Positions 45,290-58,280 of a stretch of DNA of 64,000 nucleotides are shown here, piece after piece. The position numbers and the translations under genes are program-made. The stretch covers positions 1,106,835 to 1,170,834 of the forward strand of contig RSEF01000021.1 in assembly GCA_003993805.1 (NCBI GenBank), given 5' to 3'. How positions within the stretch are numbered: position 1 is the stretch's first letter; each line of letters begins with the position of its first letter. The DNA comes from Himantopus leucocephalus (taxonomy: Eukaryota > Chordata > Aves > Charadriiformes > Recurvirostridae). The notes under the pieces were generated by a model. It saw only the letters and a program-made list of their open reading frames with translations. It did no database searches and was not told the DNA's origin.

Positions 45290-45570
45290 CGCACCATGGG
45301 CACCAGCCCTCGGCGCAGCTGGGCTGGAGGCGTCTGGGGCACCGACAGCCCCAGTCAGTCACGCGAGGGCGAGAGAACTCACGGAGGGACCGAGCGGCGC
45401 ACGCTGCACGCTCCGAGCAACTCTGCACAGCCGCGTACGGGGATACGGGGATTCCCACCGGGCGAGACTTCCAACATCGACCCCCACCACCTAACCTCGG
45501 AGGGGCTCGGGGACAGACGTCCCATTCGGCCCTGGGGACGGCAGGGCGGCACGAGCTCTGCGGGCGGACG
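45290..45570. other. CpG-rich patch
   Basis: GC-rich with scattered dense CpG; open frames of 106-150 codons on both strands. Less dense than the three large islands. It is followed within 100 bp by an AT-rich block. Confidence 0.4.
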
Positions 45571-45665
45571 GTCCAGTGACGCCCTGTCAAACATGAAACG
45601 GTCCGAGCTCGCAAGCCATTGTTAAGAGCAGATCCGGGTGACATAAGCTTAATGCGAAACCCAGG

Positions 45666-45714
45666 TATTAATTAATAATAATTAAATGATTAGTAATAGT
45701 TAATAATTAATAAA
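45666..45714. promoter_or_regulatory. TAAT-rich block with HNF1-like site
   Basis: Nearly 50 bp of A/T with repeated TAAT, TTAATTAA and ATTAAT words. GTTAATAATTAAT at 45699-45711 matches the HNF1 palindrome GTTAATNATTAAC at 12 of 13 positions. Simple AT-rich low complexity is the alternative explanation. Confidence 0.3.
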
Positions 45715-47744
45715 CGCCCATATTCCCAGGTAAGGGAAAAGCGTCCCAGCGGCCCCGACACCAGCCGGGGGTTCATAAGAGGAAAAGCGGCTCGAAAGGC
45801 TGCGTCGGCTCCACGAGGCGGTTTGCTATCCCAGCACCGCCTCGGCAGTTACTCAGGTGGGATACATAAAACCTACAGGACAGAGACGTCACCCGGGTCC
45901 CCACACATCATCTAGACTCCGGCAGCTTGTGCAACCGCACGTCCCTCAGGTGTGAGGGCTTCTGGACTGTCACCACAAGGTTAGAAGAATTGTGAGCTGG
46001 AAAATCATGGAGCATATTAACGTCAGACTGAAATATGACCACAATCCACAGAAGTATTTTATTCGCATTCTCTTTTAGAAATGTTATAAAGACAATATAA
46101 TGAGAACGTTGCAAACAAGTCAAGTGTTTTCCTCCTAATCTGGCAATAAAAATATGTCAAAGAAACGCCTAAAATCCTAATAGGAGAACAAAAAAATAAT
46201 GGGCTAGGTTATGACAGGATTTAGCTGCGATTCCACTCGAAGGCTTTAATCATGTCTACTACAACATAAATGGAAAATCAGATACAAACTTGTACGAACC
46301 ATTTATGTCTGTGTTGGTCATCTCAGCTGTTGGGGGGGGCTGAGACCGACCCGATTCGGCGGAGGTTAATGAAGGTACGCAGAGGTCTAAATACGTTTAT
46401 ATCTGAGGAAACATTGCACAAAAAAAGGAAGTGGAGACTCGACTGAGGTAGCAAATACACAATTATAAAAAGGTTTAGAAAGTGATTAGTCATTCTGTTT
46501 TAACATCTGCTGTAAGAAAAGAACAAAGGGTTTCTTGATTAAATTAATGTCTGATAAACTTAGAATGAACAAAGAGGAAACGCTCTTTTTTCAGGGGAGA
46601 GCCAGGCTTTGGAAGCCAGCACCGGGGAGAAGGGGGAGGCCGACGTTAGAGACGGATTGCAAAGGGCTGAATAATTTAACGACTCGGAGCGCAGCAGAGC
46701 TATGCCGAAAGCCGGGCAAGAGGCATCGACAGGGAGAGCACCAACACCTCTGCCTGACCTGGGGTCTGGATTTAACCTGCGGTTCCTGTCGCGATGCTCT
46801 CGGCTGTGCTCTGCTCAAGGGGGACCCCGGGAGAGAGCAGGGACAGTGAATCCCACGGGACACCCAACGGGAGGGCGAACGGCGGATGCCGGGTCTGTGG
46901 GAAAGAGACCAGGACAGCTCAAATATCCACTATCTGCCATAAAACCACCCCCACCTTCTCGAGCCCGGCTGCCTCGACCACGGCCATCACACAGGCAGGT
47001 TGTGCAGGCAGATTGCGCCGAACTTAGAAAATTTTTTATCATCCAGCTGAATCACTTTTTCAGGAAAAAAAGACCATTATAGCATAGGGAAACTAGACAA
47101 AATCTGACAGTGCCCTGGGGAAATGCAGGCTGAGGCAGTATTTTTTGCACACACGTGACAGAAAAAAGCCAAATTTGCTAATGACCGGGTGCAGAGCACA
47201 GGCTGCGGTCGCGCGAGGCACAGGGGTCTGATGCATTCACCGTCTTTCAGATTCGGGTAAATAAGGACAAATCTAAGAAATGCAACTTAGAGCAAATATA
47301 TAAATATCTAAAAGAACTTTTGGGAGCTATTAAATATACACGCAGTTTTATCTTGGATTAATTTTGTGCTGGAATGGTCCAGATGCCTTAGCTGAAATCT
47401 TTTTTTGGCAGCCTCTGCTGTGCAAAATTCGCCCTGGAGTTATCCGCAGACATACTACACTGTGCCTACAAAGTGACGCATTCATTTGCGAAATACCCAG
47501 TTTCTTGGTCCTGTTGTACCGCTTACTTACACTTAAGACCAGAAGCCACTGAAGTCAGTGATTCAATGATCAACACGCAGTCTTTCCCGTCTGGTTGCCT
47601 CCAGTTCTTTGCAAAGGTGGCATAATTCGTATTACAGCATCAAAAATACTGAGTGGAAAGAGATCGTGGCTGTGGCAAGGCTATCTGTACTCCACCAAGG
47701 GAGCTTCAGAAGCTGATATTCCTTTCCCAGTTTCACGATGCCAT
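45715..47744. other. Non-coding block
   Basis: No gene is supported. A small hairpin with 7-bp arms TCTCAGC/GCTGAGA lies at 46321-46345; its loop contains most of a run of eight G. 46590-46990 is moderately GC-rich with frames of 90-126 codons on both strands. The CArG box CCATTTAAGG is at 47741-47750. Confidence 0.5.
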
Positions 47745-47750
47745 TTAAGG
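47741..47750. promoter_or_regulatory. CArG box (SRF-type site)
   Basis: CCATTTAAGG matches CC(A/T)6GG exactly. It sits at the upstream edge of the probable CR1 tail, so it may be an accident of the repeat. Confidence 0.2.
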
Positions 47751-47840
47751 TGTTCAGCAGCTCCTGAATTCTGGAAATTGAATCTAAGTGCATGGAAAAC
47801 TTGGAAGGATCTGACCTTCAAAGCTCCTTCCAACCAATCT
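47745..47840 (+). mobile_element. Probable CR1 LINE 3'-end remnant
   Basis: The stretch TGCATGG...TTGGAAGGATCTGACCTTCAAAG then CTCCTTCCAACC (47789-47835) follows the well-known CR1 tail, in which an ATGG and a TTGGA word precede a GATCTTTAAGGTCCC-type segment and CTTCCAACC. Only about 100 bp remain, as expected for 5'-truncated CR1 copies, and the terminal ATTCTATGA repeats are not visible. CR1 is the dominant LINE of birds and reptiles, so this supports the inferred host. Confidence 0.55.
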
Positions 47841-49244
47841 CTTAATTAAAAAGCATTTACACAACCTAAAACAAATTATTGTGTATGCCAATACTAAATC
47901 TTCCCATTCCAATTTAAAATCCTTAGAGCTTCACTATCGCTCCCAAGCAATGGCAGGCACTACAGTAAGCGAGCATTTAAGAATGTCTTTCTGGACAAGC
48001 TGTTGTAGAAATACTAAGTTTATATTGCTTGCAACCAACTTATAAATATTTCATTCCTGTCCCAAAAACCCAAGCAGCAAAGCATTAATTTCTCAAGATT
48101 AGTGTGCCTAAATTTACTGAAGTTCACTAGCAAACAGCTGAGTGTTTTTGACACTCAATAAGCAACCAAGAGGTTGACGTTCTACTTGTATTAATTTTTG
48201 ATCAGAGAACAGAAAGCTCATTTTTGTGATAGATAATGAATGTTGGAAGAGGTCTGCTACGGTAAGATACGGTGTATCCTCCGTATGAACACCGGCAGCA
48301 CAGAGACCTTCCTCATGTCTTCCTGAGGTGACATTATCACTAAGATTTTGCAAGTTATAGCTCTGTCTTCTGAAGAGTTCTTCAGGGCTACTTAGCAGTT
48401 ATTAGACTTGGACTGTTGAGGAAGGAAAATAGAACTCTAAACACAAATGCAAGTATCTTCCATGTGCCCCACGACATTGTACAGAATATAAGCAAAAATT
48501 GCAAGCTAAGAGCAAATTTTCTTCTCATTTTTAAAATAATAGTACTTTCTATCACTGGCATTCGAAGTATAGATATCCAAAGAGGATTTGTCTACACCTT
48601 GCCAACAAAAAGTTTATTTGCATTCTTTTGGGTGGAACGGCACTTGGAGGTGGTGGCATCTGGGACCTCAGGTCTGGACCGTCCCTTTCCTCCTGCCCTT
48701 TGGGCCCTCAGCTGGGGCAGACCACGTTCGGCGCTGCACCGCCAAGAGCTGTCCCTATGCTCCTCTGCACGACCGTTCCCCTCGAAGAGACACTCTGAGT
48801 CCTGCCACGTATTGCCCACGGAGCACCAGCCTCCGTGTGGCCCCGAGACCTTCGGCTCCACCGTGCTGGGACGGCGTAGCTGCCCCTTGGTCCGGATGCT
48901 CCCACGCGTCCCCGGCGCTCCGCTGCGGCACTGATGACCCGACACCCCGGGCAAAGGCGCATCGATGAACTACGCAGCCTGCAATGTCTCCCATACACAG
49001 ACGTGACTTGACGGGATTTAATTTTGCTTTAACTAACTTGTCACTACCATCCAATTATAGAACTGGTGGGCTTTGCTGATTAATTATGGATTAACTAGAT
49101 GCAAACCTTCACACAAATTAATCTTATAAACTCTGCTCACACAGATGGGATCTCACACATTCCTCCTCAACCTTTTGTACTTTTTAACTAAGAAGCTGAA
49201 AATGCTAACAAATAGCATCGACTGAGTCTGCAGGTCATTCCGCA
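47841..49244. other. Non-coding block
   Basis: No gene is supported. The 172-codon plus-strand frame at 48416-48934 runs from AT-rich into GC-rich DNA and is opposed by a 120-codon frame on the minus strand. TGATTAAT (PBX-HOX type) occurs at 49077-49084. Confidence 0.5.
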
Positions 49245-49385
49245 GGTACCGAGGGTTGCGGCGTCCCCCATGCCCACGCTGTCCTTGCCGCCGGCAGTGA
49301 CGCAGACCTCGCTGCGCGCGGGGCGCCCGCGGTGGCACGGCGCTGCCCCAGCTGGTCCCCGGCAGCGGGCTCCCGCGCACCAAGA
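49245..49385. other. CpG-rich patch
   Basis: About 140 bp with dense CpG in otherwise AT-rich surroundings. Minus-strand frames of 95 and 110 codons overlap it and look compositional. Confidence 0.45.
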
Positions 49386-51034
49386 GATGCCGGTGACAGC
49401 ACAGAGGAAGGAGACCCGGGCGATCACAGGGCACTGACAAACGAAAGTCAAGTGATTAGCTGGCAGTGTCAACAGTTTTGCTGCTGAAGTGCTTTCTGCA
49501 CATTTTCTCAATAAAAGCAAGACAGCGCTGATGAGGTATTTGACAAAACAGACTGCTGAATCACTGTTAGTACATCACCTCTTCTCACGCAGAGGGAATC
49601 TTCCGTTTTCCCCATCACAGCCAATTAAAACATTCAAAACGCTTGCCTGACAGTGACTGGAAAAGATCACGAGACTTCATGAAATAAACTTTTAAGCTTG
49701 ATGCCGTTGAGTCTGTTCTTCTCGTCCCCCTGGTTCTCAGAGCGTTTTACTGGGGATGGCAGATCAGCATTTTTCTCAACCCAAACAATTTTTTCCTCGA
49801 CTGTGAGTACAAAGTAACAGCTTTGCTAATGAAAACAGCAGAGACGCTTTTCCTTTCGAGCACGGCTGGTGTGTGGCACAGCGGCTCCGTGTCCCGCTCC
49901 TGCAGATGAGGTGCTCCAAAACCCCCCGTCCTTTTGCAGGGATGGACACAGCGGGCCCAGGAGACAAAACTGCTGGAGAACAGCCATTCCACGTCATTCC
50001 TGTTCTTTCCATTTCCAGCACGACAAACAGCTTAGTTCTTGCAAGCGTCACCCCAAGGTCCCCGTTTCCCTCTGTAAAGGCTGACTTTTCTGTTTCAGAG
50101 CTGCTCGTCGTTCGCAGCTCCCCGAAGGTGAGATGCACCCATCTGATTAGGGATGTCATCCAAGAAAGAACTGAAATGTTACTTGAACACGAATTATTTA
50201 CTATTTCAGCTTTTTTTTCAAGACTGAAATGGTGAAATGCCATCCCTTGAGAGCAGTCCCCTCGTACAAAACCAGTATCTGTACAGAGAAACTTCAAACA
50301 CTCTCTAAAACTTTCACTGGCTCAATATTGCGCAAAAGAAGATCAATACTTCCACGTGTAATTCACAGCGCCCGGACATTCATGGTGTCCAACACATCAC
50401 AGGAAGATTCGCAGCGACAGGTGTAAATTTAAACATCGTTTGTTTCATTTTCGTAAACAGAAGCTTTTCAGCATTTGGGAGAAAAGGCGGGAATACGCAC
50501 TCATATACTTGTTTACTGCCAAGATAAAACGCTTCATTGAGACTGACCGTGCGCTGAGTCTTACTTAAGCCGGCTACAGCACAAAATCGAAAAGCAATAT
50601 TTTCTCAACCACTGAAACCAACTCACGTTCAAGATTCAAGGAAAAGCAGAAGAAAACACAGAAAATTCTGGGTTGCTCGCTTCCTCAAAGCTCATGTTAA
50701 CACTGCAAAAAGTGTCATTAAAAATGAGTCCCATGAGTGGACAGAAATCTGTTCCCTCAGCCGTCCAATTCATCATTTTTATCCAATACGTTGCCTGTAG
50801 GTTTACAAATCACAAGGAATTTACCGAGTGTGCTTTCATAAGCAAAAGCGCACAATAAATCATCATCATCATAGCGAAGCCGCTCACGTAACACACAGTT
50901 TCATTTTCATGCCAAATTTCATTACTGGTAACTGTAAAAAAAACCCGAAAAAAACCCCAAACCAACGACCCCCCACCCCCGTCTGAGCGGTCTTCAAAAA
51001 TAACGATACAGTCTTAAGGATGGATATTAATTCA
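49386..51034. other. Non-coding block
   Basis: No gene is supported. The 173-codon minus-strand frame at 49776-50297 and the 120-codon plus-strand frame at 49873-50235 oppose each other; neither is recognised. An ATC trinucleotide run is at 50859-50871. 50938-50981 is a run of A-tracts alternating with C-runs. Confidence 0.5.
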
Positions 51035-51073
51035 ATTATTCACCTTATTCATATGTGAATAATTTATTCACAT
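51035..51073. repeat. 21-bp perfect palindrome in ATTCA-rich sequence
   Basis: ATGTGAATAA (51053-51062) and TTATTCACAT (51064-51073) are exact reverse complements around one T. ATTATTCAC at 51035-51043 can also pair with GTGAATAAT at 51055-51063, so alternative hairpins exist. AT-rich and cruciform-prone. Confidence 0.7.
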
Positions 51074-54000
51074 TATTCAAAGAACTTTTATAAAGAAATG
51101 TTTGCATTAAGCGTAAGGGTCTGAAGGACAGGGACATTCCCTCGGACACTCCTGACACTGCTCTGCGGTTCTTGCTGCACCTCCTCAAACTTTTGATAAA
51201 TCCTCCTCTGAAACTGCAATTAACACCTTTTGCAGGTCGCCCCACAAGATTAGTTTTCTGAGCATAGATTAATGAAAACGCATACAGAAGTGTTTAGAAA
51301 ATATTTTCTCTATTAATCTCCATCAGCAGCAGATTACCAGCAGGGCGGCTGATGAAGACGTCGTATCGTTAAGGTGAAAGCAGGCGGGGAGAAGGACGGG
51401 AACGCTCTCCCGGGTGCCATGAGCGGCGCCTCTGCTGGGGACAGCTTTGTCGCCATCACATCGCAGGACATTACTTTGCCCCAAATTTATTTGAGTTTAA
51501 AGCTGCACATGAGATGAGCGAAACTTTTAGACTGAAGAATCCTGTGTGAAACCACGATCCTTGGCAGACCCCACTGCATATTTAATGTTAATTTAGAGGA
51601 GATGATGCTATAAAATATTCCTTTTTTGGAAAACAAGTGGCATCATTCCTTAAAAACTCACCTTTTGCTTCTTTAAGGGTTTTCTTTGTGTTTTGTTTCA
51701 AGCAAACCCTAAAGATAAATGAATCGGGGCCTTAGTGGTAAAAATCTCCAGTCCCCCACAAAATCTATCACAGCGGACGCTATTTTGCTTTAAAGTTTAC
51801 TCTTAGGACTTAGAGGCTTCTTTTCTAGAGAACTTTTCCTGACCATATGCAAGTGCCAAAGAGATGTTTAACAGAATTATATAATTTGAAACAAACATAA
51901 TAAAGAAAAATGCAGAAGATGCTGCAGAGCGAACCCAACACCTGAAAGGAGCCCACGATCGCTGCAGAGGGCTCCGCAACGCGGACTGAGTGCGCCCGCC
52001 TTCATGAAGTGGGACCTTTCGGCTCCCCAAACTCCTTTTTTTTCCCCCATTAACAGAGCATCTTTCATGTTTCTTTCTCTAACAACACTGTCTCCTGGAG
52101 TTCAAGCAAATAAGTTTGTTTGCTCATTATCTTTTTACAGCATTAAACTCTCTTTTCAATAATAAAACCCGTTATTTCGCCTTCATTTTTCCAAGCTCAT
52201 TCATTGCAATGTTGCATTTTGACCTAGTCTAGCTTACAGCCGAGTTTGGTTTTAAACGCAGCAAACGTGGCCGTTTACTCATCCTGCCTGAAGGAAGGAG
52301 GCTGCTCTCACCTGCCTCACTGCAAAATCAATCACAGCCTGTACTTAATGCTCTCCGTGAAGGAGGGGAAAGCAGCGGGATGAGGAGCCGAAACCACATC
52401 CCCTGTCCTTTGTCAGCAGCACAAAGCTCCGCAGCTCCTGTACCCTTCAAAGCTCCTTGCTCCTCGCAGGCGCGTGGCACACAATCACGGAGAACCCGCG
52501 TGTGTTTCCTCCTCCGCAGCTCACCCCCCCAGGCACGCACAGCCTTCGCATCAGCACTGACAACCCCTTTCCGTTCGGCGTTCAACTGAACAGGACTACA
52601 GCTGAAAGTAATATCGATAAAGGTTATCTTCAAGCCTTTTTTTCTTAAGTTCACTATGCACTCTTAATAAATTAGCCATTACCTTTTTAATATTAAGGAT
52701 GCCACCTCACCATGATAGCGCTTGCTTTATAAAACATGAGTATCATTGCTTTATTTCAAGGTTGGCTTGCAAATTTAATTTGGAATAAAAAGGTGTATCT
52801 CTAATGACGTCAAGAAAAGACAGGGACCTACTCGTGCTAAGGCTGGATTTGATGGTGACTACCAGCTGAGCATCCCTGCAGGGTTCGGGGAGGATGTTGT
52901 ACCCTTGGAGACTCTTCTGGACCCCACCAGTTCCCCAGTGCTCGTTTGGAGCCAATTTTGGGCACTCTACCAAAACCCAGGCTAGAACAGCAGTCACCTC
53001 ATTTTAGTATCATTTCTGGTCAATCTTGGGCATCTTCAGCTATTTGACAAAATAAGCTCCATGGCACAGGTGAGCGTGGTGCTCCGAGGGCTCCTGCCGG
53101 CGGCTCTGACCCTCACCCGGCGCGCAAGCCCCCGCCTCTGCCGCGCCACCCGGCCGGTGTCACCCTCAACTTCTGAAAGGCAGAAATCTGGGACAGCCGG
53201 GATTACGGGATTTATCCTGCTTCAGCTCCAACCCCGGTGCCCGCGCAGACCAGAGCACCAAACCGGGACCATCGGCTGGAGGTGAGACGGTGAGAAACAT
53301 CCCAAAGGGAGAGATCTGTCACCAGGCGGCTGCGTTCATATCCATCAGCGAGAGCAACCAGAAACCGCGCTGGTACGGAAGCCCTGTGCCGTTCACCTTC
53401 CCAGGCCAAACGCATTCTTCAGCTTGAGTGTGACGTCCCTTCCGTTAGTGTCTCCCAGTGCCGGCAAACCACATGCAATTTAGGATCCCAAATGCTTCCC
53501 GTGGGACATATTTTTGCCATCATCAATGTACCCTGCAGTACAAAGCATCTCTTAGGTTTGAGTCTTGCCCTACGTGACACCTGCAGCAGGTGAGATGGTG
53601 ATTTGGCACCGGGAAATAGCTGTTTTCTCACATTTCTTCCCACAGCTCTACCAACCAGACCTGTCCTGGCTGTGTGTCCCTCGCAGCTTGCACGGAGCCT
53701 GCCCTGCCAGCAGGGATGCTTGCAGCCCAGACCTCCTCCTCCTCTTCCTCCTGCCTCTTCACACTCGCGATGTCAGCAGAGTCAGACGTGTGCAGGGAAC
53801 GGGGATCGGAGAATGATCGATTCTCAGTGGCAACTGTTGAGACACCAACTTATCTCTCCCTTGCAGAGCAGGGGAGGTCCAATAAGTATGAAGTTTAATG
53901 CTACCCTGTTTAATGATATTTTCACTTCAACCGAACTGTAAAATTAACTGAGAACTTACACTAAAAAAAGACTTTTATTTTATGCTGATCATTAAGTAAG

Positions 54001-57000
54001 GAGGTTTCACACTTGAGATCTGTTATATTAAAGGGAACTGAAATTGCTTGTATCAATTACCTTATTCTAAGCGGACAGAATTCTCATAAAATACTGAAAC
54101 TGTTTTGTGACTATGGAGGAGAAAATGCCCAAGTCCCGGGTGGGAAGGGACCCCTGGACCGTGGCCACTGCCCATGCTATGTGCCCTGCCAGCATGGGGA
54201 AGACCACTGGCAGGACGGCGGCGCTGGTGGCAGCGCTGTGCGATGCACCGCTCCGCATGCGGCACCGGGTGCCGAGAGGACGGCTGGCAAAGCCTGCTCG
54301 GGCTGACCACAGATCCGGTCGCTGGCTTATTTTTCTCTTTACATGGGCGCTCATCAAATATCTGAAGCGTCAGCTCGGGCAGGATTTGGAGTGATGATAC
54401 TGGCAGCGCCCCGGCTGACTGCCTCAACCTGCGGAGCAGCAGCATCCATCAGACTATTTTACCTACCTACTCAGCCTGATTAATCTCACCTTCACAGTGT
54501 GCTAATACTGGGCCTGTATAGCGCATGGATAAACCCGACTTGGAAAGAAACGGAGAGAGGCTGGATGACGGGGGAAGCCATGGTCCTGTCTGCTTCGTCC
54601 TCCCTTTCCCTCAATGAGCATTTACCCGAATCGTTCAGGACTCACACGCTGACCTCAAGGCGCCGGCAGGAGCGAGGAGCTGCAGGGTGACGGGGCGGCA
54701 GCCGCTCGTGCTGCCGGGCTCCTTTGCTCTCCTTCCCGCTAATAACCAAGAGAAACGACCCTGCCCGCCACGCGACCCAGCAGATTGGTGCGGTGCAAGT
54801 TACCTTGCCTGGGAGCTGCAGGCATCTGTGTCATAGAAGTGCAGGACAACTTCAATAAAACAGTGCTTTCTGGTTATTATTTTTGAAATATACGAAGACG
54901 CAAGAGTAATAATCAATTAACCTGACAAAATTTCCTAAAAAGTGAGGGCTTCAAAGGACTCAGTCTAACCCAAATCTTTCTGGAAAACTCACAGCAATAT
55001 TTTTTAAAACTCACTTCATTCATAGCTCTCTGCACATCTGTGCATAGTCTTTGATATTATCTCAGTACTATAAATATTTAGAAATCTGTTTTCTGTCTTC
55101 ATTGATGTATTTTCTTTGGACCCATGACCCTGTTTTTGCCTTTGCGTTACAGTACATAAAGTACTCCTTTCCTTGATAAAAATTCCTAGAGAAGTCCAAG
55201 ATTGGCTGTGGACTCTTTGCTTACAGCAATTCCCAGAAAAATGTTTATAGAGATGTGGATTTTCCCTATGCGAAGGGTCTCAGTCTTGGACTGCACGCCT
55301 TGGCAGATGGTCCAAGCGTAGCATTGGTCACTCCTTCACACATAATTTGAAGATTGTCTTTTTTTTTGGCCCTATTTCCCAAACATCCACGTTAAAGTTG
55401 AAAAACATCTTGTGGACTTCTTCCCTCTATCGCCATGGGCAGAGCGTGGGGATTTAACAACGTGATGCATTTAAACCCTGGCCGGTGCCGGGGTCGCCTG
55501 CAGCCTCGGCGTTGAGGCTGCGCAGCACCGACCTCCCCTCGCTCCGAGGGAGGCACCGCAGCCTCCGGCGCTCGGCACGCTCCCACGCTACCTTCTCTGG
55601 ACCGCAGGCGTTATTTTCTGCCACTTAAATGATCTTCTTCGGGTTCTAATACTTAAAACAAACAAAGGTACACTCAGCTAGAGCTTCATTACTTTGCTGT
55701 TTACCGTGTTAAGTAAATGTATCTACAACGAACATAGTTCAAAACCTAATAAAGTAACCAGCTCAGAAGAACCACCCTCAGCACAACACATACACTCAGC
55801 GAGTGGACAAGGAAACAAACTAAGGAGAGAATTGGTGAAGCAGGAAAAGCACCGAGGGAAACCGGCAGCTGGGTCCGAGGAGCACCAACACAGCAAGCAA
55901 ACGGAGAAGGGGAATATTTCCCCAAACACCAGCACGGCGAAGGCGAGCTCGAGCAGGGAGCGAGCAGCCGTGGGCTCAGCATCTCCCTGAGGCTGCGCCC
56001 GCCCCCGGGACCCCCGATCCCAACACCCTTCGGTTACCGCTGCTGTAAAATATCTTCCCTGGCTGTCAGGAATTGCTATTACGAATGACAAACCAAGCTT
56101 AAATAACTCACCTAAATTTACATTGTCAGTGTCTCTACAGTGTTACTCATAGAGTAGAAAGATCCTTTTCCTTTCTAGTCTGCGAGTATTTCTGCTGAGC
56201 GCCCCGTGTTTCCTTACAGGCGAGCTGACTGTGCTACCCTCCGACATTCAGAGGGGGGTGACTTAATGAACTGCTCCCCGAGACCATTGTCTCACCCACG
56301 TAACTGCCTTTGCTTGTGATGAGGAAATTTAAACAAACTATCCCTGCAGAGAGGATGCTCAAACAAAAAAGTTGAAATAAATATATTCAAGCTGAAAGTT
56401 AAAAGCCTAAAGCAAACATCTGTGCAGACCTATTTATCCAAAAAACATTGGTTGCTGGTGCCCAGCTAAGATTAATTACCCTATTAATAGTCAGCAAACA
56501 AAAGGAACAAGCCACAGCGATACAGATGCAGCGACAACGGCAATAGGGACCCGAGGATGGTCCTATCGGTCCCAGGACCAAACGCCCCCCCATCCCCTGG
56601 AGAGGATGCTCTACCCGTCAGTATCATCGGTACAGGCAAGAAAGCTCAACATGCGTTAAAATGAAAGCAGAGCTGAGATGCAGTCTGCCAGGCAGGGTAG
56701 GAGTACTGTCCCCTGCGGCAGCAGGGCTCCTCCGCACACGGGGACGGAGGCGGTGCACGCCGCTGCGTGCAGTGAGCAAACGAGGGTCGGGGCTCCACGA
56801 GCGTCCTCAGGACATCAAACGTGCAGCAACAGCCACCCATCAGCTGCGCTGGAGAGCCACCGGGGCCCAGGTGGCCTCCAACCCCTCACCGCTTGGATAC
56901 CGAAAAGCCAGTTCCCGGTTTTCCCAGTATTTGCATGGCATGATTTGTCGGGTTATGTGGAATATGAGTTCCTACAGGCAGTGCCCCCTCCACCTCCAGT

Positions 57001-57221
57001 CCCCCCGTTAACACTCGATGGCTGTGATGTGACCCAACTCAGCACCCAGCATTGGGTCTGCACTGACACCAGCCGCCCCAGCGAGAAAGAAAAGAAAGCA
57101 GCCCTTCAAAAATTAAAGTGCTTCTGTAATTCTCTTGCTGTAGAGCCTCTGATACAGCTCTGTGTCGTTACAGGTACGCAATTAATTACAGACCAGTTGT
57201 AATGCACTTTGCAAATGAAAA
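51074..57221. other. Non-coding block
   Basis: No gene is supported. Contains a full CRE (52805-52812). 53735-53765 is a CTC/CTT-rich tract. A GC-rich stretch at 54120-54320 gives overlapping frames of 63-127 codons on both strands. 55440-55580 is CpG-rich. 54860-55180 is AT-rich with no recognisable feature. Confidence 0.5.
52805..52812. promoter_or_regulatory. Full palindromic CRE
   Basis: TGACGTCA is the complete CREB/ATF site. No CpG island, TATA box or other core element lies beside it, so it would be a distal site if used. Confidence 0.25.
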
Positions 57222-57280
57222 ATTCTATAAAAATGTAATTATTAGTTCTACAAAAAATTAATTATTAATTCTATTACTAC
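57222..57280. promoter_or_regulatory. TAAT-rich block with 15-bp palindrome
   Basis: AATTAAT (57256-57262) and ATTAATT (57264-57270) are reverse complements around one T, matching the HNF1 palindrome at 11 of 13 positions and offering several TAAT homeodomain cores. Low-complexity AT sequence is the alternative. Confidence 0.3.
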
Positions 57281-58081
57281 TGCTGCCAAGGGCAGAAATC
57301 CAGTCTGAAATGTAAAACTCCCCTCAGGTAACTTGAAAAGTTACACACAAGAAACGGTGCAAGGACACAAAGAATTGTTGAAGGATCATCTGACCACCAA
57401 ACCCTTCCAAGCGCAACGTGACCAGCACAAATAAATACCTGCGCTTGCACAACTGCACAAGCATCCTTATAAAAATACTTTTTTCTGCAGATAGTGTGTA
57501 CACCTGTTTTGTTGTGACCATCGTCTTCACCTTAATCTCTTTTCTCTTAACATACAAAAAGAGCCATTTTCAGTTGCAGGAGGTGCTGACTTAGCAAGAT
57601 TGGGTTTGCTAGCAAGGTACCTATTATCCACCAGCTTATCCAACCACACAATATTTATTTAAACAAAAAAGCCAAACCTCAACTGTTTGAGCGGGACGAG
57701 CACGTGAAAGCGCCCAGCTGTCCAGCTCAGCTGTTGGCACCTACAAGCAGAATTGCTCTTTATCACGTACGGACATCCCAGGGGGTTCCATGAAGCCGAG
57801 CACTAAATTTAGAAGTCATCATCTCAAAGTTGTATGCAAAATGATTCATCACGACGACAGCCGCAGCGTGTGAAATGGAGGCATTTGGAGAGTAATGTAG
57901 ACAGGTATTTATAAAGTACAGGGATAATTGCACTTTTTGGAGCCTTCTAAATATCGATCGTGCCACCCCAGAAAGGTGCGGCTTTTCCAGTGTTTTACGA
58001 TGAATCTGCCACTAAGCACAATTAACCAGAAAATCATGTTTCAGCACGTCCTAACACACAACAAAAATCTAGCTACATTCT
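57281..58081. other. Non-coding block
   Basis: AT-leaning; no gene or repeat recognised. Confidence 0.5.
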
Positions 58082-58117
58082 GGAGAGGGGGGAAAAAAGA
58101 AAGAAAAAAGAAGGAAA
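58082..58117. repeat. 36-base homopurine tract
   Basis: Thirty-six consecutive purines (a run of six G, then A-rich with G). Such tracts can form triplex (H-DNA) under supercoiling, although mirror symmetry here is only partial. It lies just before a CpG-rich patch. Confidence 0.75.
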
Positions 58118-58280
58118 CAAGGACCCTCCTGCCCAGAGCAGCCCATGCCGTAGCTTTCGCCAGCACCGACCGTCTCCGGCCGTGGAGCCCAGCGCTCCCA
58201 CGTGCAGACGCCGCGGGCGAGCTCGGTCCTCGGCTGCCGCCCAGCTCCATCCTGGCACGAGCCCCGCGCGTTGCACCCTG
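58118..58280. other. CpG-rich patch
   Basis: Dense CpG from about 58140 to 58275, preceded directly by a homopurine tract. Frames of 67-133 codons occur on both strands and are composition effects. Confidence 0.45.
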
